A stretch of 64,000 bases of DNA, taken from Antedon mediterranea. Taxonomy: Eukaryota > Echinodermata > Crinoidea > Comatulida > Antedonidae. The first letter of the stretch is position 1; the number at the start of each line of letters is the position of its first letter. The position numbers and the translations under genes were made by a program. Positions 24,201-37,029 of the stretch are shown piece by piece. The stretch is from positions 5,242,312-5,306,311 of the forward strand of contig NC_092675.1 in NCBI RefSeq assembly GCF_964355755.1. The letters run 5' to 3'. The notes beneath the pieces were generated by a model that saw nothing but the letters and a program-made list of their open reading frames with translations, had not been told where the DNA came from and searched no databases.

Positions 24201-27200
24201 ATACTGAATGCATTCAAAAAGGATTTAAATATCGTAACTTATAAAGTTGCTGATAATGATTGACATCACATTTATTTATTTCATACGCATCCAACAGCGA
24301 GTGACTTGCCAATTACAGGATGGATAAACTATTTGATACTTTATCATACTTATAAACTAAGTTTCATTTGAGGCTTATGGAGTTGTTGAAAGAGTTGTGA
24401 GTTACAACCCTGGCACTAGGTTGGGATTAAAACCTGGGCCATGGGATTGGAAGGCAAGCACGTTAACCACCAAGCTACAGCTCCACTGCTAGATAATTTG
24501 AATAAAGTTTTTGTATTTTGACCAATTACAAAAACATAATTATACAATTAATGTTTGTTAGTTGAATGGTGAGGCAGTCACTGCAGTAAAAATTGCAGTA
24601 ACTGCAGTACAATCATTTTGACATTGTTCCTTATGCCTGTAGCAATTACTAGATTGAAGCGCTTATAAAAGATGGTGTCTATAGACTATCTAACCCGTCA
24701 CATTTATTTTGTAGTGAATTCTATGACCCTGGAGCTGCATTGATGGAAGAGGAAGCAACTGTCATTGCAGGACTTCTAGTGGGCTTGAATGTTATTGATT
24801 GTAACTTGTACTTAAAAGGAGATGATTTGGATTCGGCTCCATCAGTTCTTGATATCAGTGTTTTTATGAAAGACGGAAACTATTTGGAGAAACCGGAAGA
24901 GGCTGGTGCTGGGTATGCAACTTGTAACAAATTATACTACTGTACTTGCAGCTAAATTACGTTACAAATTTGAGTTTGTTTTATTTAAATTGCCCATGCT
25001 AATAGACTGCCTGGGTTAAGGCTGATAAGAGTTAAGGCTTGTTAATTTAGGAATAAAGTTGAATTTAACCTTCTCCAGTTTTCCTATACTTTATACCACA
25101 TAAACTACCTAAAATACATAGTATTGCCTACACACACATACACGGATACAATGTTGTATTCAAAATTCTTCCAAAGTTCATTGGTAGTCTAACATGACTA
25201 CTGTACATAGTAGCATAGGTAATGCACTATGTTGGCTTTTTAACCATGTGACTAGGCGACTTATTTTTATGTTCTACAATTTTTTTCAGCTGTTTAACTG
25301 ATGTGGAGTTGGACCATCCCTGAGTTCATCTCCTTTATTTCATTTATTTCAGTTCAATGGGTTGTGACGGTGGATTATCCCGGAGTTCATTTTCAACCCT
25401 ATCACTGCTATGGCCTGTTTTTATTTCCTTCTAAAATTCATTTCAGCTGTTCGACGGATGGTGGAGGTGGCCCATCCCAGAATTCAGATCTATCTTCTAT
25501 CTTGGATCAGAAGAATTATTTAGAAGAATTGAATCGTCATCTAAATGCACAGATCAGCTCATTACAAATTCGGGTCAAAGGTCTGGAAGAGAATAACTCT
25601 CAGATGAAGCAAGAGGTAATATGGTACATTTGTAATTAAAGAACTCAATAGTTTACAAGAAAATGGGTTTTTTTAAGAACATTTGTTTAACTATACTGTT
25701 GCTAAATCAGTTTGGGGAATTGTGTACAATAATATAAAGATCAAACTTTCAAAAGTAAAATTAAACATAAACAAATTTATGTACAGTAAAATTTTGCAGA
25801 AAAGTTGTCCAGTTCAGACTTTTTGTGCTTTCTTGATGTAGGTTGTTTATTCGTAACCATTTCTTTGTAAAACATATACAAGCATACTGACAAAACTTAA
25901 GATTCTTGTCATTTAAGTTTTTTATGTAACAATATTTTACTTTTTCAGCTTGCAGTTGCCAAAAACAACCTTTTAAGTATTCAAGCAATGAATGAAAAGT
26001 ATCAAACTGAGAATGCCAGACTTTCTCAAGATGTCAACAAGAAAATTGAGGTTGGTTTTTCTTATTAGTGAAGATACCAGCCCGAGAGTGGGCCGTCGCA
26101 CTTCCCCCACTTCAAGATCGTTTTCATATGTATTTTGGAGTTTAATTACCTATTACCCACACTCGCCAGCGACCATCAATACAAATATTAAATAGTAAAA
26201 TAACATCTAAGTTATATTAGGAAACAATATTTTGCGTCTAAGGTGTAAATTGTATTTTATAGCTTGTACGAGCTGATATGGATGTTGAGAGAGAAGCATA
26301 CAACACATCTAGAGCTGGTTTAGATTCACTCTACAAGTCTGCACAAGACGATCTGCAACGTCAAACACATGAACGCAATGTAAGTTGTATTAAGCCTTGT
26401 TATACAATCACAATGTTTGACAACAAAATGTGATGTGCCCATATATGGACATGGTTATGTCATATCACTACCATAATTATTTTTATTTATTTTAAATAAA
26501 ATAAATAAATATCAATATCATATTTGGGCACATCACACATTTTTTGTCAAACTAGTGTGATAGTGTAGACAGAGCCTTACATTTTATGATAGTCCATACA
26601 TCCCAAACATATAGTATATGTTAGTAATTACAGACAGCCTGTTTGGCCATGATCCACTAAAGCCGACCTCAGATAGCATTTCAACGAATGAGACAAGACA
26701 TGGGGAGCAGAATGCCAATGTGATAAGTCGATTGATACTAGTTTTTGAGAATATCAAACATGTTTAATATTATACAATGCGACAAGCATAAACAACCTTA
26801 CATTGAGTTGGGTTGCATTATACACAGCTGTCTGGGCTCAACTTTAATTAACATTTACATATTTTGTAGCGTTTGTTAATACACCAATGATTGTTAATTA
26901 CCAAATACTACTGGTTATTGAAGATACAGAACACTACCAATTGCTAGGCGTGGTCTTTGAACATTCTTAAACTTTAAAAAAAATACTACAACTACTGATG
27001 TTGATATTCCGCCGTACCACGCCGAGAATGTTAAAGAGTCAGTATCCAATCGGGTTTGAACTATACCATGAAAGTCCCAGTGGTCTAATGGTTAGGACAT
27101 CTGCATATCAAGCAGAAGGTCCGTGTTCGAATCTCAGTTGGGGCGACTCATCTTATCGTTTCAAATTAAATAATTAAAATTTCAGTACATCGCCGGGCGG

Positions 27201-30200
27201 ATTAGAATTAATTTCTATGCCTATTGTGTTAATATATATATTAGATATATATTGATGTTATTATATTATATTTACATTATGATGTAAACGTTCCAGGAAA
27301 TTTCTTGTTGAACTTAATTCCACATGATACTCATTTTGTTTTTGTTTTTTTTGTAGGAACTACAGCAGGACCTACAATTGCAAAAGAGTATGAAGACAGA
27401 AATGGAGATGGCAATGAAACTATTGGAAAAAGACATCCATGAAAAGCAAGACACAATAGTATCTCTAAGAAAGCAACTGGGTGACATAAAGACCATCAAC
27501 CTAGACTTATATAACAAACTACAGGTTGGTTAAAATGCAGTAAACTCTCCCAATACACAACACCCTTAGGCTGGCGTAACACGGTTCTGGAATTCTGAAT
27601 GCGTTTTTATTGTTTAAACAGATATTGAAAATTTTTGGAGGAGTATTGTTATTTATTATTATATTTTAAATGTGATCACTCACATGTTTAGTACTTGCCC
27701 ATTACATATTGTGTAGCTGTAACAGATTAGCCAACTTATATTTGTGTACAGTACTTGGTAGATAGACTAGGATGAAACCAGTTCCCTGTACCAGGCTATC
27801 AGACCAACATGGAGTCGACTATGCTAAAACAAAACATAGATGCATAAATATTACTCAGAATTTGAAAGTAGGCTAATAGGCCTCAGGGTGGAATTACACT
27901 ACAAGTTGGGCCGATAACTCAGGGCTGACTTGCATATCATTATTATAAAATAACTGTTTTTGTTTTTTGTAATTCAGAATTTTGAAAGTACTGCCAGACA
28001 CAAGACTGACATTGTTGTAAAATTAGAAGAAAAAACAGCTCAAATGGCTGCCACTATAAAAGCACTAGAGGAAAGGTGGGTAGTTTAAATATCAATTTGC
28101 ATAACATTTACATATATTCACCTGTTATTTCTCATTGTGTTCTGACTTTGTGTGCATGTTACCCATGTTGACTGTTTACATTGAAATGTTTATTTCTTTT
28201 TTCAGTTTTTTATTTATACCAAACTTATTGTAATATTTCATAAACTCATCATCAATCTTAACCTTATTATGTATATTATTATATGTATTGTTGTTAACTG
28301 CTGGTTTAAAATAATTTATAGTACATAGCATATTCCATATTTACCACACATGCTTTATAAGAGCATTAACAAAAAGTAAATTAAAACATAATTATGCTAT
28401 TTTTCCAACCCATATGCCCTTATTTGGTTCGATGCTAATGATATATGTGTTCATCACCATAAAGTTTTGCTTGCCGTCAAACATCCACAATGCAATATTT
28501 GTCAACTTTGTTAGCTTTCACTGTTTTGTTTTTTAAATATAGTTAATTGGAACCTTTGTTTATGTATCACTATTATTTTACTTGTTTATTTAGTAATTCC
28601 TTTAAGTTTTATTTCCTTTTCTTTTATTTGCCTTCCATCTTCTTACATATATGCATGCAGGTTAAAGATATGTGAAAATGATAAACAAGCGGCCATGGAA
28701 ACTGCTCGTAAACTGGGGCAAACTCTTGCAGAAAAGGACCTCAAACGGTGAGTCTTCCAGCGTATGAGTGCCAGTTTTAGTAAGGCAGCATGCGATGGAC
28801 ATTGGTGTACTAATAACACTTGTAGAAAATTGATTTTGTTGTACAGATCAACAAACATGTTCTTTTTGCCAAAAACCAAAAATTTATCATTTCTTTGTCA
28901 CAAATAAATATTTTTCGTTTGTTGACTTCTTTATTAAATGTAATTGTTGTGTGCTTTTGTTTACATAGTGTAATTATCAAGAATGTGAAAGTAATGGAAT
29001 AAAATGTAGTATGTTGTTGGGGGTAAAATTATCTCTATTCAACCACACTAATGCAGTATTTAATACAATTATTTTCTTAAAAGTTTATGTTTCCCAAGTC
29101 TGACGACCAAAAACCATTTTCCATTAAGCATTAAAGAAATCTAATCTAATTTTTGTAAAAAATATTATCTTCTTAAATCAACTACTCACCCACTGCCAAG
29201 GCTGAGAACTTGGACTAACATCCATCTGAAAATGTAACAGCGCCCTCTATTTATGTTATAGATTTTTGCCCACTAGTTTTTTTAAATTTCATTTAACACT
29301 AAATGAGCTAAAAAAATATCTGACCAATTAGGCCTTATTATTATTAATCGAATGTATGTTTGGGAATTTAATTCATGTTATTCAAAAGCTGTGAAAGATA
29401 TGTAAAAATGTTTACTCAATAATACCTTTTCAATTTCTTTTAGTTCTGCTTTAGAAACAGATTTAAAAATTGAACGCGAGTGGCGCAACCAGTTACAGAA
29501 GGATCTTGGCATGGAGAAAGAGTTGGTTAATCAACTTCAAAAAGATGTTGAGGAACTGGCAAGTTTAAGGCAACAATTCAACAAAGTATCAGATAAACAT
29601 ACACTTTTACAACAAACTTGTGAAGAGCAAGAACTTGCATTAACAGAAATGGGATCAAAACTTAGCGAGTAAGTTATTTTTATTTATTTCAACAATATTT
29701 TACGAGGGTGGTCCATCCAGCTGAAGCTGATCATTAGGGACCCTCACAGAAATACATTATGACAAGACATAAACATGTAACAATAAAAATAAAATTAATA
29801 TAATTAATAAAGATAAAATAAAGCTCAAACAATTTAGAATCAAAAATTTAAAAAATTAAATTGTATTGTATTTATACCATAAGATATTATGCATTTTGAT
29901 TATCAACTCAAGCGCAATCACAGCTCAAGCCACCACAGAACCAATCAGATACCCTACAAGCATTTTAACAACATTGTTATAATTTTTATTCCATGCTAAA
30001 GAAATGGGTGTTGTCACGAAAATGTAGTAACAAAAGATATGCCAGTTTTAAGTCATTTCCCTACACAGCCTATTTTATTTTGTTGTGCGTTACGAAAAAG
30101 TAATCTGTACTATTTAGTAATCTAAAATTGTTTGGTCTGTAAATGTACGGTTGTTTTCCTGTTCTTATTAGTTATCCGCTTGGTATACCAAGCGGATAAC

Positions 30201-33200
30201 TCCTTGTTATTGTACGAGATCAACATTTTTTTTCTGTATTATTAGTTATCCGCTTAGTAGCGGATAACTCCTTGTAATCGTCCTGTTTCATCATCTTTTT
30301 TTTTTTTTTTTTTCTGTATTATACTTCTTTCCTTCTGTCATTTTTGTGCGTCGCGTTTCTCTAAAACGTGTAAACAGAACATATCGTAACTTTGTCAACA
30401 TATCGACATATACGTGAACTTGTGCACCTCCTATTTTTGAATGACGTCAGAGTTGCGCAACGTGACTTACGCGCGATTTTATGAATTTCAATGATTGATC
30501 ATAGACTAAAAACGAAACATAATTTTGTTTTGACACTTTGTGAAAATTTAAGTAAAATCAAGCGCAAACTTCCTATGGATTAAAAATAGCATGTTTCACA
30601 AAAAGTTACGCGCGCACGCGCGTTTAAAATTTTAGAGTGCGAAAAATCAACTTCTAATCAACTTTCTATGCGTTTCATGTCATTTTGAGCATGTCAAAAA
30701 TTCCCACGCGCGCGAAACTTTTTACGCACGCGGTGCACACTTAGAGTTAAAAACATATTTTTTTCGCGTGATTCATGTTTTTTCAGCCTTTTATAGTAAT
30801 GTTACCAACCTTTAAACAATTTCGACTTAAAATTACGTCATACGAGCACGTCGAATTAAATAATTTGCACGCGTTTCTGGTGAAAAAGTTCAAAAATTCG
30901 TCAAAATTATGCCTATTTTTAAACAGTCATAGATTCTAAACTACATGGAGAACTTTTTTTTAATTACATATTCTGGAAGTTGATGAGTTGTAGATATCGA
31001 ATCATGCATTAATATGGCTAACCGGACATTGTGACGTCATCGTATGGCCACGCGAATATAAAATATAGGATTTTTGTCTCTTTCGTCATAGCTCATCACA
31101 TTTAATAGAGCGCATCTCCACTTATTCGTAGTCGATTTTCACCCCGATTTTAATATATTCTAGGTCAATCAACTATCTTCTGCATGAATTTAAAAATTTT
31201 TAATTTTTTTAACGTCATCATGCCTAAAAATTTAAATTACGTTGGTCATTAATTTCATCTTTACAGTAAATTTTAATCTGTTATAGCTCGTAAGAATAAA
31301 ATGTGATAATCAGGATTAAAACGTTTTCAGGAAGTTATTGTATTGTAGATACAAAATCATGTGAAAATTGTGCCAATCGAATGTTGTGACGTCATCATAT
31401 GGCCAGTTAAATACAAAAAGTCGTATTTTCATCTTTTGCGTTATATTTCATTACATTTAAAAGAGCGCGCATCAATATTTCACGTATTCAAATTTCTTCT
31501 ACACGGTAATATGTTGTTGCTGAGATAATTTCATTCTGAAATTTCTACTTTTGCATTTCATTTTGAAACCGTCAAGATGTTAAAAATTACAATAAAATAC
31601 GGGTCCCGTAATTTCACCTATTTTACACTGTTTGTGATATGTATACAGATTGTACTGTGTATACTATATGACACAAACTAACAGAATTCAGAAATAACAA
31701 CATATCATATTCTTCAGTTCAGGTCATAATGCCTTAATATTTCTCTGTGTGCAATATTCTAACGTATGACGTGCACGTGGCGTTTGTCGAGCGGATAACT
31801 AACTCGTCAAAGTGACGAGTTTCATGTCTAGTTCTTCTTTCCTTCCTTCCTTTTTGTGAGTCGCGTTTCTCTAAAATGTGTAAACATAACATTTCATAAC
31901 TGTGACAACATATGGGCATTTACGTGAAGTTGTGCACCTCCTATTTTTGAATGACGTCATAGTTGCGCAACGTGACTTACGCGCAATTTTATGAATTTCA
32001 ATGATTGATCATAGATTAAAAACCAAAAGTCATTTAGTATTGACACTTTGACAAAATTTAAGTCATATCAGGGGCAAACTTTCTACGGATTAAAAATGGC
32101 ATGTTTCACAAGAAGTTACGCGCGCACGCGCATTTAAAATTTCAAAATGCGCAAAATTAATTTCTAATCAACTTTTTACGCGTTTCATGTCATTTTGAGC
32201 ATGTCAAAAATTCCCACGGGCGCGCGATTTTTTACGCACGCGGTGCGCACGTAGCGATAAAAACATATTTTTTTCTCTTGAATTATATTTTTCAAGCCTT
32301 TCCTAGTAATTTTGAAAACAATTTAGAACTTTTCCAGTTTAAATAACGCCATACGAACACGTTGAATTAGACAATTTGTGCGCGTTTTTTATGAAAAAGC
32401 TTAAAAAATCATCAAAATAATGTCTTTTTTTAAACAGTCATAGTTTCTAAAGTAAACCGTGAACCGTTTATTTTTATTACAAAATCTAGAAGTTGATGAG
32501 TTGCAGATATCGGATCATGCATCGATAAGGCCAAAAAAACATTGTGACGTAATCGTATGGCCACACGAATGTAAAATATAGGATTTTTGTCTGTTTCGTT
32601 ATTGCTCATCACATTCAATGGAGCGCATCACGCTTATCTGTATTCATTTTTCTCCTATATTTATATATTGTCTAGGTTAATCAACTTTCTTTAGCATGAG
32701 ATAAAAATATTTTAATTTTTATAACGTCATCATGCCTAAAAATTTTAATTACGTGGGTCATTAATTTCATCTTTACAGTAAATTTTAATCTGTAATAGCT
32801 CGTAAGAATAAAATGTGATAATCACGATTAAAACGTTTTCTGGAAGCTATAGGATTGTAGATACGAATTCATGTAAACATTTTGCCAATCGGATGTTGTG
32901 ACGTCATCATATTGCCAGTTGAATAAAAAGAGTCGTATTTTCATATTTTGCGTAATAGTTCATCACATTTAAATGTGCGCGCACCAACATTTTACGTATT
33001 CAAATTTCTTCTACACGTTAATATGTTGTTGCTAAGATAATTTTCTTCAGAAATTGCTATCGTTGTGTTGTTTTTTTTATGACGTCATCATGTTAAATAT
33101 TTGAATTAAAGGCAGGTCCCATAATTCAGTTAATATGTCATATAATAATACAGTAGTACAATGTACACCAGCATAGTCTCTGATGTGAGCAAATTGTTGT

Positions 33201-34196
33201 TTGCCGCCCTCTGTATCATGTAGAATTAATGTCTCCTTTTATACACAGTGTACTGTATAATTATAATAGGCTACAAGGCGAAAATACAGGACCACCTCTT
33301 ATTATAGTTTTTAACGTATGACGTGCACGTGGCATCTGTCGTGCGGATAACTAACTCGTCAAAGTGACGAGTTTCATGTCTAGTTATTAATTGTATGCTG
33401 CCCTCTATAGTAACATTAAGTTTGGTAGTCTCTTTTTCTGTCAGTTGTAATTGGAAAATGAATCTAAATTTTTTCAAAATGTTTTTATATTATAGTTACA
33501 AATATAATGTATAAGTAATGAAAGTTATTTTATATATTTGTTTTTTTATTTCTCATTTGATGTGTTTCTCAATTGCGTGTAGATCTCAATTAAAGATGGA
33601 TGATATGAAAGAAACGGTGACAGCCTTAGATAAACGGGTGTGGACAAGCGATAAAGACTCCCTCTCTTGTATGTTGTGTGAAAAACAGTTTTCTGTTGCT
33701 CGTCGTAAAGTAAGTATTTTTTCACTTTTATTTTTTATTCAATTCAATAACATCTATATGTAACATCTCGTGGCCAAAGGCTAGTTACAAATTACATTAA
33801 AATGGTACCTATTAAAATTAAACATGCACAGAGACACTAAAATGTAAAAAAATAGACTGAATAAAAAAATGAATCTGGGAAATTATTTGTATTTTAGTTG
33901 CAACAGATCGTTACATTTGTACATTTCTATTCACATTTCTATACTAGGTCTTTTTTATGTCATATGGATTAAAGTTTAGAAAATGGATTATACTGGAAGG
34001 CAGTCATAAAAGTGTAGGAAAGTAACATGGAATAAAATTTATTTTGTTACAGCACCATTGTCGAAGCTGTGGAGGAATCTATTGCAATTCTTGTTCAGAT
34101 AACTACATGCCACTGCCATCATCAGCTAAGCCAGTCAGGGTCTGTGACAAGTGCCATACAAATCTACTACAGAGGTACTCAGCATCATCTGCATAA
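15124..34196 (+). CDS. rufy: RUN and FYVE domain protein (RUFY family)
   Basis: RUFY proteins are endosomal and lysosomal adaptors that bind small GTPases through a RUN domain and PI3P through a FYVE finger. Coding exons are 15124-15286 (or 17646-17790), 22175-22357, 23148-23265, 23595-23696, 24715-24912, 25447-25615, 25949-26050, 26263-26379, 27357-27524, 27978-28075, 28661-28747, 29444-29668, 33583-33709 and 34053-34196. Phases agree throughout, giving 666 or 660 aa. In the 660-aa form the RUN domain spans about 50-248 ('[11 protein letters not shown]', '[16 protein letters not shown]', '[10 protein letters not shown]'). A coiled coil spans about 270-595. The FYVE finger uses cysteines 600, 603, 616, 619, 624, 627, 644 and 647, with the RRKHHCR motif at 611-617. 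The N-terminus of the second isoform resembles vertebrate RUFY3, and the FYVE finger is present as in RUFY1/2/4, so the gene may represent the unduplicated ancestor. Confidence 0.93.
17646..17790 (+). CDS. rufy: RUFY alternative first coding exon 1b (RUFY3-type N-terminus)
   Basis: ATG at 17646 encodes 48 residues starting [20 protein letters not shown] and continuing CLRELSDVS. This closely resembles the conserved N-terminus of vertebrate RUFY3 (pattern TIYLC[16 protein letters not shown]). It ends 'GAAACAGATG|GTAGGT' in phase 1, exactly what exon 22175 requires. No in-frame ATG lies upstream and no strong 3' splice site precedes it. It therefore looks like a true first exon with its own promoter in the first intron. 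Confidence 0.85.
18618..18933. mobile_element. PIF/Harbinger-type MITE with TTA target site
   Basis: The 316-bp element is flanked by TTA (18615-18617 and 18934-18936). The left end reads 'CCAGACCTACTAGAGAGTTA' then 'TGCTTTCGTA', and the right end carries 'ATCTGAACATACTC'. These termini match the 1005-bp element at 38636-39640, so this is an internally deleted relative. Open frames inside it are an accident of transposon sequence. It sits in a RUFY intron. Confidence 0.75.
19510..19534. repeat. (ATA)n microsatellite
   Basis: About eight tandem ATA units in a RUFY intron. No further function is visible. Confidence 0.9.
21173..21410. repeat. 47-48 bp minisatellite, five copies
   Basis: Five tandem units begin at 21173, 21221, 21268, 21316 and 21364. 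Each contains 'CCATTGAGATCCAGCCACTG' and 'ATACCCA'. Units differ mainly in 'TATCTCC' versus 'TATCGCC' and 'AAAACATT' versus 'ACAGCATT'. Because 48 is a multiple of three, the minus strand shows a spurious repetitive open frame. It lies in a RUFY intron. Confidence 0.95.
24417..24492 (-). repeat. SINE family B, tRNA-like head only
   Basis: On the minus strand the sequence reads 'GTGGAGCTGTAGCTTGGTGG' and then 'TTAACGTGCTTGCC', followed by a B-box-like 'CAGGTTTTAATCCC'. It matches the head of the complete copy at 63043-63262 and has diverged from it. No body is attached. Confidence 0.6.
25280..25486 (+). repeat. Triplicated splice-acceptor/exon-start segment
   Basis: Three diverged copies of one motif lie at about 25280-25328, 25343-25391 and 25437-25486. 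Each has a pyrimidine tract, CAG, a GATGG/GACGG-like core and 'CATCCC(T/A)GA(G/A)TTCA' or a close variant. Only the third copy is the true start of RUFY exon 25447-25615. Copy 1 used as an acceptor would hit a stop after ten codons. Copy 2 stays open further but then stops before the real exon. They look like decayed tandem duplicates of the exon start. Confidence 0.6.
26394..26578. repeat. Foldback MITE family 1, two-armed copy
   Basis: The left arm holds 'GTTTGACAACAAAATGTGAT' and 'GTGCCCATATATGGACATG'. The right arm holds 'TTTGGGCACATCACAC' and 'GTGATAGTGTAGACAGAGCC'. The AT-rich centre ('AAATAAAATAAATAAAT') differs from other copies. It is intronic in RUFY. Confidence 0.7.
27074..27260 (+). 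mobile_element. SINE family A, tRNA-like head with body
   Basis: The head has 'TGGTCTAATGGTTAGGAC' (A box) and 'GTGTTCGAATCTC' (B box). The anticodon stem TCTGC/GCAGA encloses the loop ATATCAA, giving AUC, which is not a normal animal anticodon. The head resembles Glu/Asp tRNAs. The body contains 'CATCGCCGGGCGGATTA' and 'CTATGCCTATTGTGT', and this body recurs without the head at 37578-37682. The unusual anticodon and shared body favour a SINE over a tRNA gene. Confidence 0.7.
27538..27615. repeat. Pogo-type MITE fragment (left end)
   Basis: 'CAGTAAACTCTCCCAATACA' and 'GAATGCGTTTTTATTG' match the left part of the element at 11951-12136. The right terminus is not present. It lies just after a RUFY exon. 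Confidence 0.55.
29702..29750 (-). repeat. SINE family B, tail only
   Basis: The minus strand reads 'GAGGGTCCCTAATGATCAGC' and then 'TGGATGGACCACCCTC'. This matches the 3' body of the complete copy at 63043-63262. It is a headless fragment in a RUFY intron, next to the exon ending at 29668. Confidence 0.6.
30170..31831 (+). mobile_element. Helitron-like non-autonomous element, copy A
   Basis: A non-coding element of about 1.5-1.7 kb. The 3' end has a perfect 9-bp hairpin (AACTCGTCA-AAG-TGACGAGTT, 31801-31821), six bases, then CTAG at 31828-31831 followed by T. Hairpin plus CTRR next to T is the Helitron 3' signature. The body contains 'ACGCGCGCACGCGCG' and several TGACGTCA-like words. The homology with copy B begins near 30310. 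The preceding 140 bases hold two tandem 'AGTTATCCGCTT' foldbacks that may belong to the 5' end. It lies in the 3.9-kb RUFY intron. Confidence 0.6.
31832..33383 (+). mobile_element. Helitron-like non-autonomous element, copy B (tandem)
   Basis: This copy begins directly after the CTAG of copy A, with TTCTTCTTTCCTTCC, and follows copy A's order over its whole 1552 bp. It ends with the same hairpin (33353-33373) and CTAG at 33380-33383. The two copies have diverged clearly by point changes and small indels. No Rep/helicase ORF is present in either. The segment could also be read as a local tandem duplication. Confidence 0.6.
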
Positions 34197-37029
34197 TTCT
34201 GAAATGGGACTACTGCCAGGGCCTAGGATGTACTACCATTTCCTGTTTAGAAATCCATGCAGCACTAATATTAACGAATATATTATGGATGAATTAATTC
34301 TATTGTATAAACCGAGCACCAAGATGACTTGAATGTTTATCATGGGCATTATTTTTAAGTGATCAAGATTAATGTTCAGCAGTTACAAAAAAGTTTATGC
34401 TCAAAATGTGTAAATTGTATGTGTACATGCAGCATTGTGAAAAACATGATGTGCTTGCTATCAAAATGAAATGCTTTAAACATTGATGCTCAATTATGGG
34501 TTTTTATTAAAGTTGTGGCAACTCAATGTCTTTTTTAGTACTATTATACGAATGCCATACTTTCCATGATCAATGCTAGTATTATTAATCTGTGAGGTAA
34601 AAATGATTGCAGCCCTTTGCAGGCCTAAGGCAGTCAGAAAGTGTACTTGTTTGCCATGGTCAACACACCATAAAATGGTCCATTATGTTTTAAATGAACA
34701 AAACTGTTTATTTTTCTCAAATGCCATGTTAGATATATCATGTTTACAATGTAATTGAATGTGTGCATCCTCATATGTTACATTTCTAAACTATTATTTA
34801 AAACTTCTATCTTTGTTATTTCGTTTTTAAGGGTTCAAAGCAGATGAACATTTTGTTAATATAGTTGGTGACAATTGTATAATAATGTCAGATTTCAAAG
34901 TCAGAATACGCAAAATATGTTTGTAAAAAAGATGTTTATAAAATTACCTTTATGTTTTTTTTATTTGTTATGATACATAATATATGTATACACTTTATAA
35001 TTATTTTAATTCTTTGTTACATAATTTTATATAAATAATTAGTTCTAATATATATATATATGATTGCATACTGTACCAATTATTAATTTCCATAATTTAT
35101 TTTTTAAACATTCAATTTCTTCCTTTATGAAACCAAAGAATTAAAATTATATTTGGTTTCTATTTATACGTTAAATAAGTGAAGCGGTTTTTTACAGTAC
35201 TGTATAACAATAAAACCCCTCCTTTGGGACACGCCTCTATTCAGGATGCACCCATATTAAGGGACAATTATCCGGTCCTGATTGTGTCTCCTTAATATTG
35301 TTGGAAACCTTTCAGCTGCATGATTTTTAAAGACGGTTGTATAAGCTAAGAAATGAGGGCCTTGTGATGATTTTCTCAGACTGATCAACAAATGCAGACG
35401 TCTCTCGCAAGGTTTATCATCAGGAGCGGTAGTGCCAGATCGTGTGCTACGGGACGCTAAGAAAAATGTAGGAAGACAATAAAGATTTTATGTCACGTGA
35501 ACACATGATGGAAGAAATCAAATCCAAGACATTCTTACAAAGTCATTCCTCCTCTCTAATTTGAAATGTACTTCATACTATTCAAGACAACCTTAACTAT
35601 GATTATTAAAACTATTTTATATAGTTTATTTTCAAATGTTTCATGAAAAACTGTTTTTGTCCAGTAAAAAGTGACTTTTTTAAAGTTTTCCGCTGCTGAT
35701 CAGAGAATTGGATGATCGAGCTGTGATGCCTTTTTTATCAACAGATCTATTGAAATATCTCATTTCTGATTAGCCGTAAATATTTGAATGTTTGAAATCC
35801 ACAAACCATTATATTGTACTGTCTATATTGTATCTTAAATGTGCCTTTGTGCTTTCATAATTTAATTGATGGCCGCCATGTTTATTCAGCAGAAGAGTTT
35901 ATTTTTGTTACCTGACTATTTAATAGTAAACATGTAAAACTATGTTAGATTAATATGACGTTTGAAATTACCTGTCTCCTTCCATCGATGTCTGTCACAA
36001 TTTTGTAGTAGATTGCTAAAACTACAGCTTGTAGGCCTATGACTTTTTAAGTAATTTCACTAGTGATATGAAATACCAGACTGTCGGCCTACTGTAATCC
36101 ACAGCTACCTGAATATTAAATTGTAATGCTAAGATAAATTATGTGGAATTAAATATTACTGAAATTCAAAACAATACTGCGAGTATTTTCTTGTATTTTT
36201 TATAATGTTTCTAATTTGAGTTTATCGTTTTTTTCTTCCCTACAATCTTAATATGTTTTTTTAGGAGAGAGATCATGCATATCAATTCAACTTGCTATTA
36301 CATTGTGATGATTTAGTTTGCTTTATTATTTTTAGTTTAAAGATGTTCTACATTAAACACTCAAAAGTGTTAACTAGAGTAAACAACAGTTAAATATAGC
36401 AACGGAGAAGGGGGTATCTTAATATCGAGTATACTTTATCTAAATACACACACAATACCGACACTTTAATGTACGGTGTTTTTAAAAGGTAAGTTCTTCT
36501 CAGTAAGCCGTTGGTAATACTCTCAACCATTAACAAAACATTAAAGTGGCTTGAAGTGACCTCATAAGCGTGTAGGCTACTATTGGTCAATGTGCGCGTA
36601 TGCCATCGAAATATTGTTTTAGGCCCTCATAACCACATTTCTTTACGAAGTTTGGGTTCGTATGCCAGCTTATAATAAGAGCACTTCGGAGTCTTTGTCG
36701 GCAGATATATTAATGGATAAGTATATTATTGAAAAAACAAACTGTTATGAAAAATCTTTTCTTTGCTTATTGATACGTGTGTCATTCATACGCTTTGTTC
36801 TTAAAGGATGCTTTGCATTAATTAAGTAAACATTGCATTTCAATATATAGTTTGAAGATCTTGTATTTCATCAGCACTCGTTTTTAAATGATTTTTACAA
36901 TACGAGACTATGATAGTAGGCATGCTGGCCGAATATAATGATATTTTGCATGCACAGAGATTCAAGTAGCCTCTATGAAAATAGTTGTATGTGTTACATT
37001 AAATTGATGAATAAAGATGGTATGATCCT
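34197..37029. other. RUFY 3'UTR and intergenic DNA
   Basis: Candidate polyadenylation signals for RUFY are ATTAAA at 34506 and AATAAA at 35209. Beyond them I see no gene. A stretch at about 35215-35310 ('GACACGCCTCTATTCAGGA', 'CATATTAAGGGACAATTATC') resembles a degraded pogo/Tigger-type DNA-transposon terminus. Confidence 0.4.

Noticed and set aside
27074-27143. Functional tRNA gene
   Set aside because: The anticodon would be AUC, unusual for animals, the acceptor ends do not pair well, and a body shared with 37578-37682 is attached.
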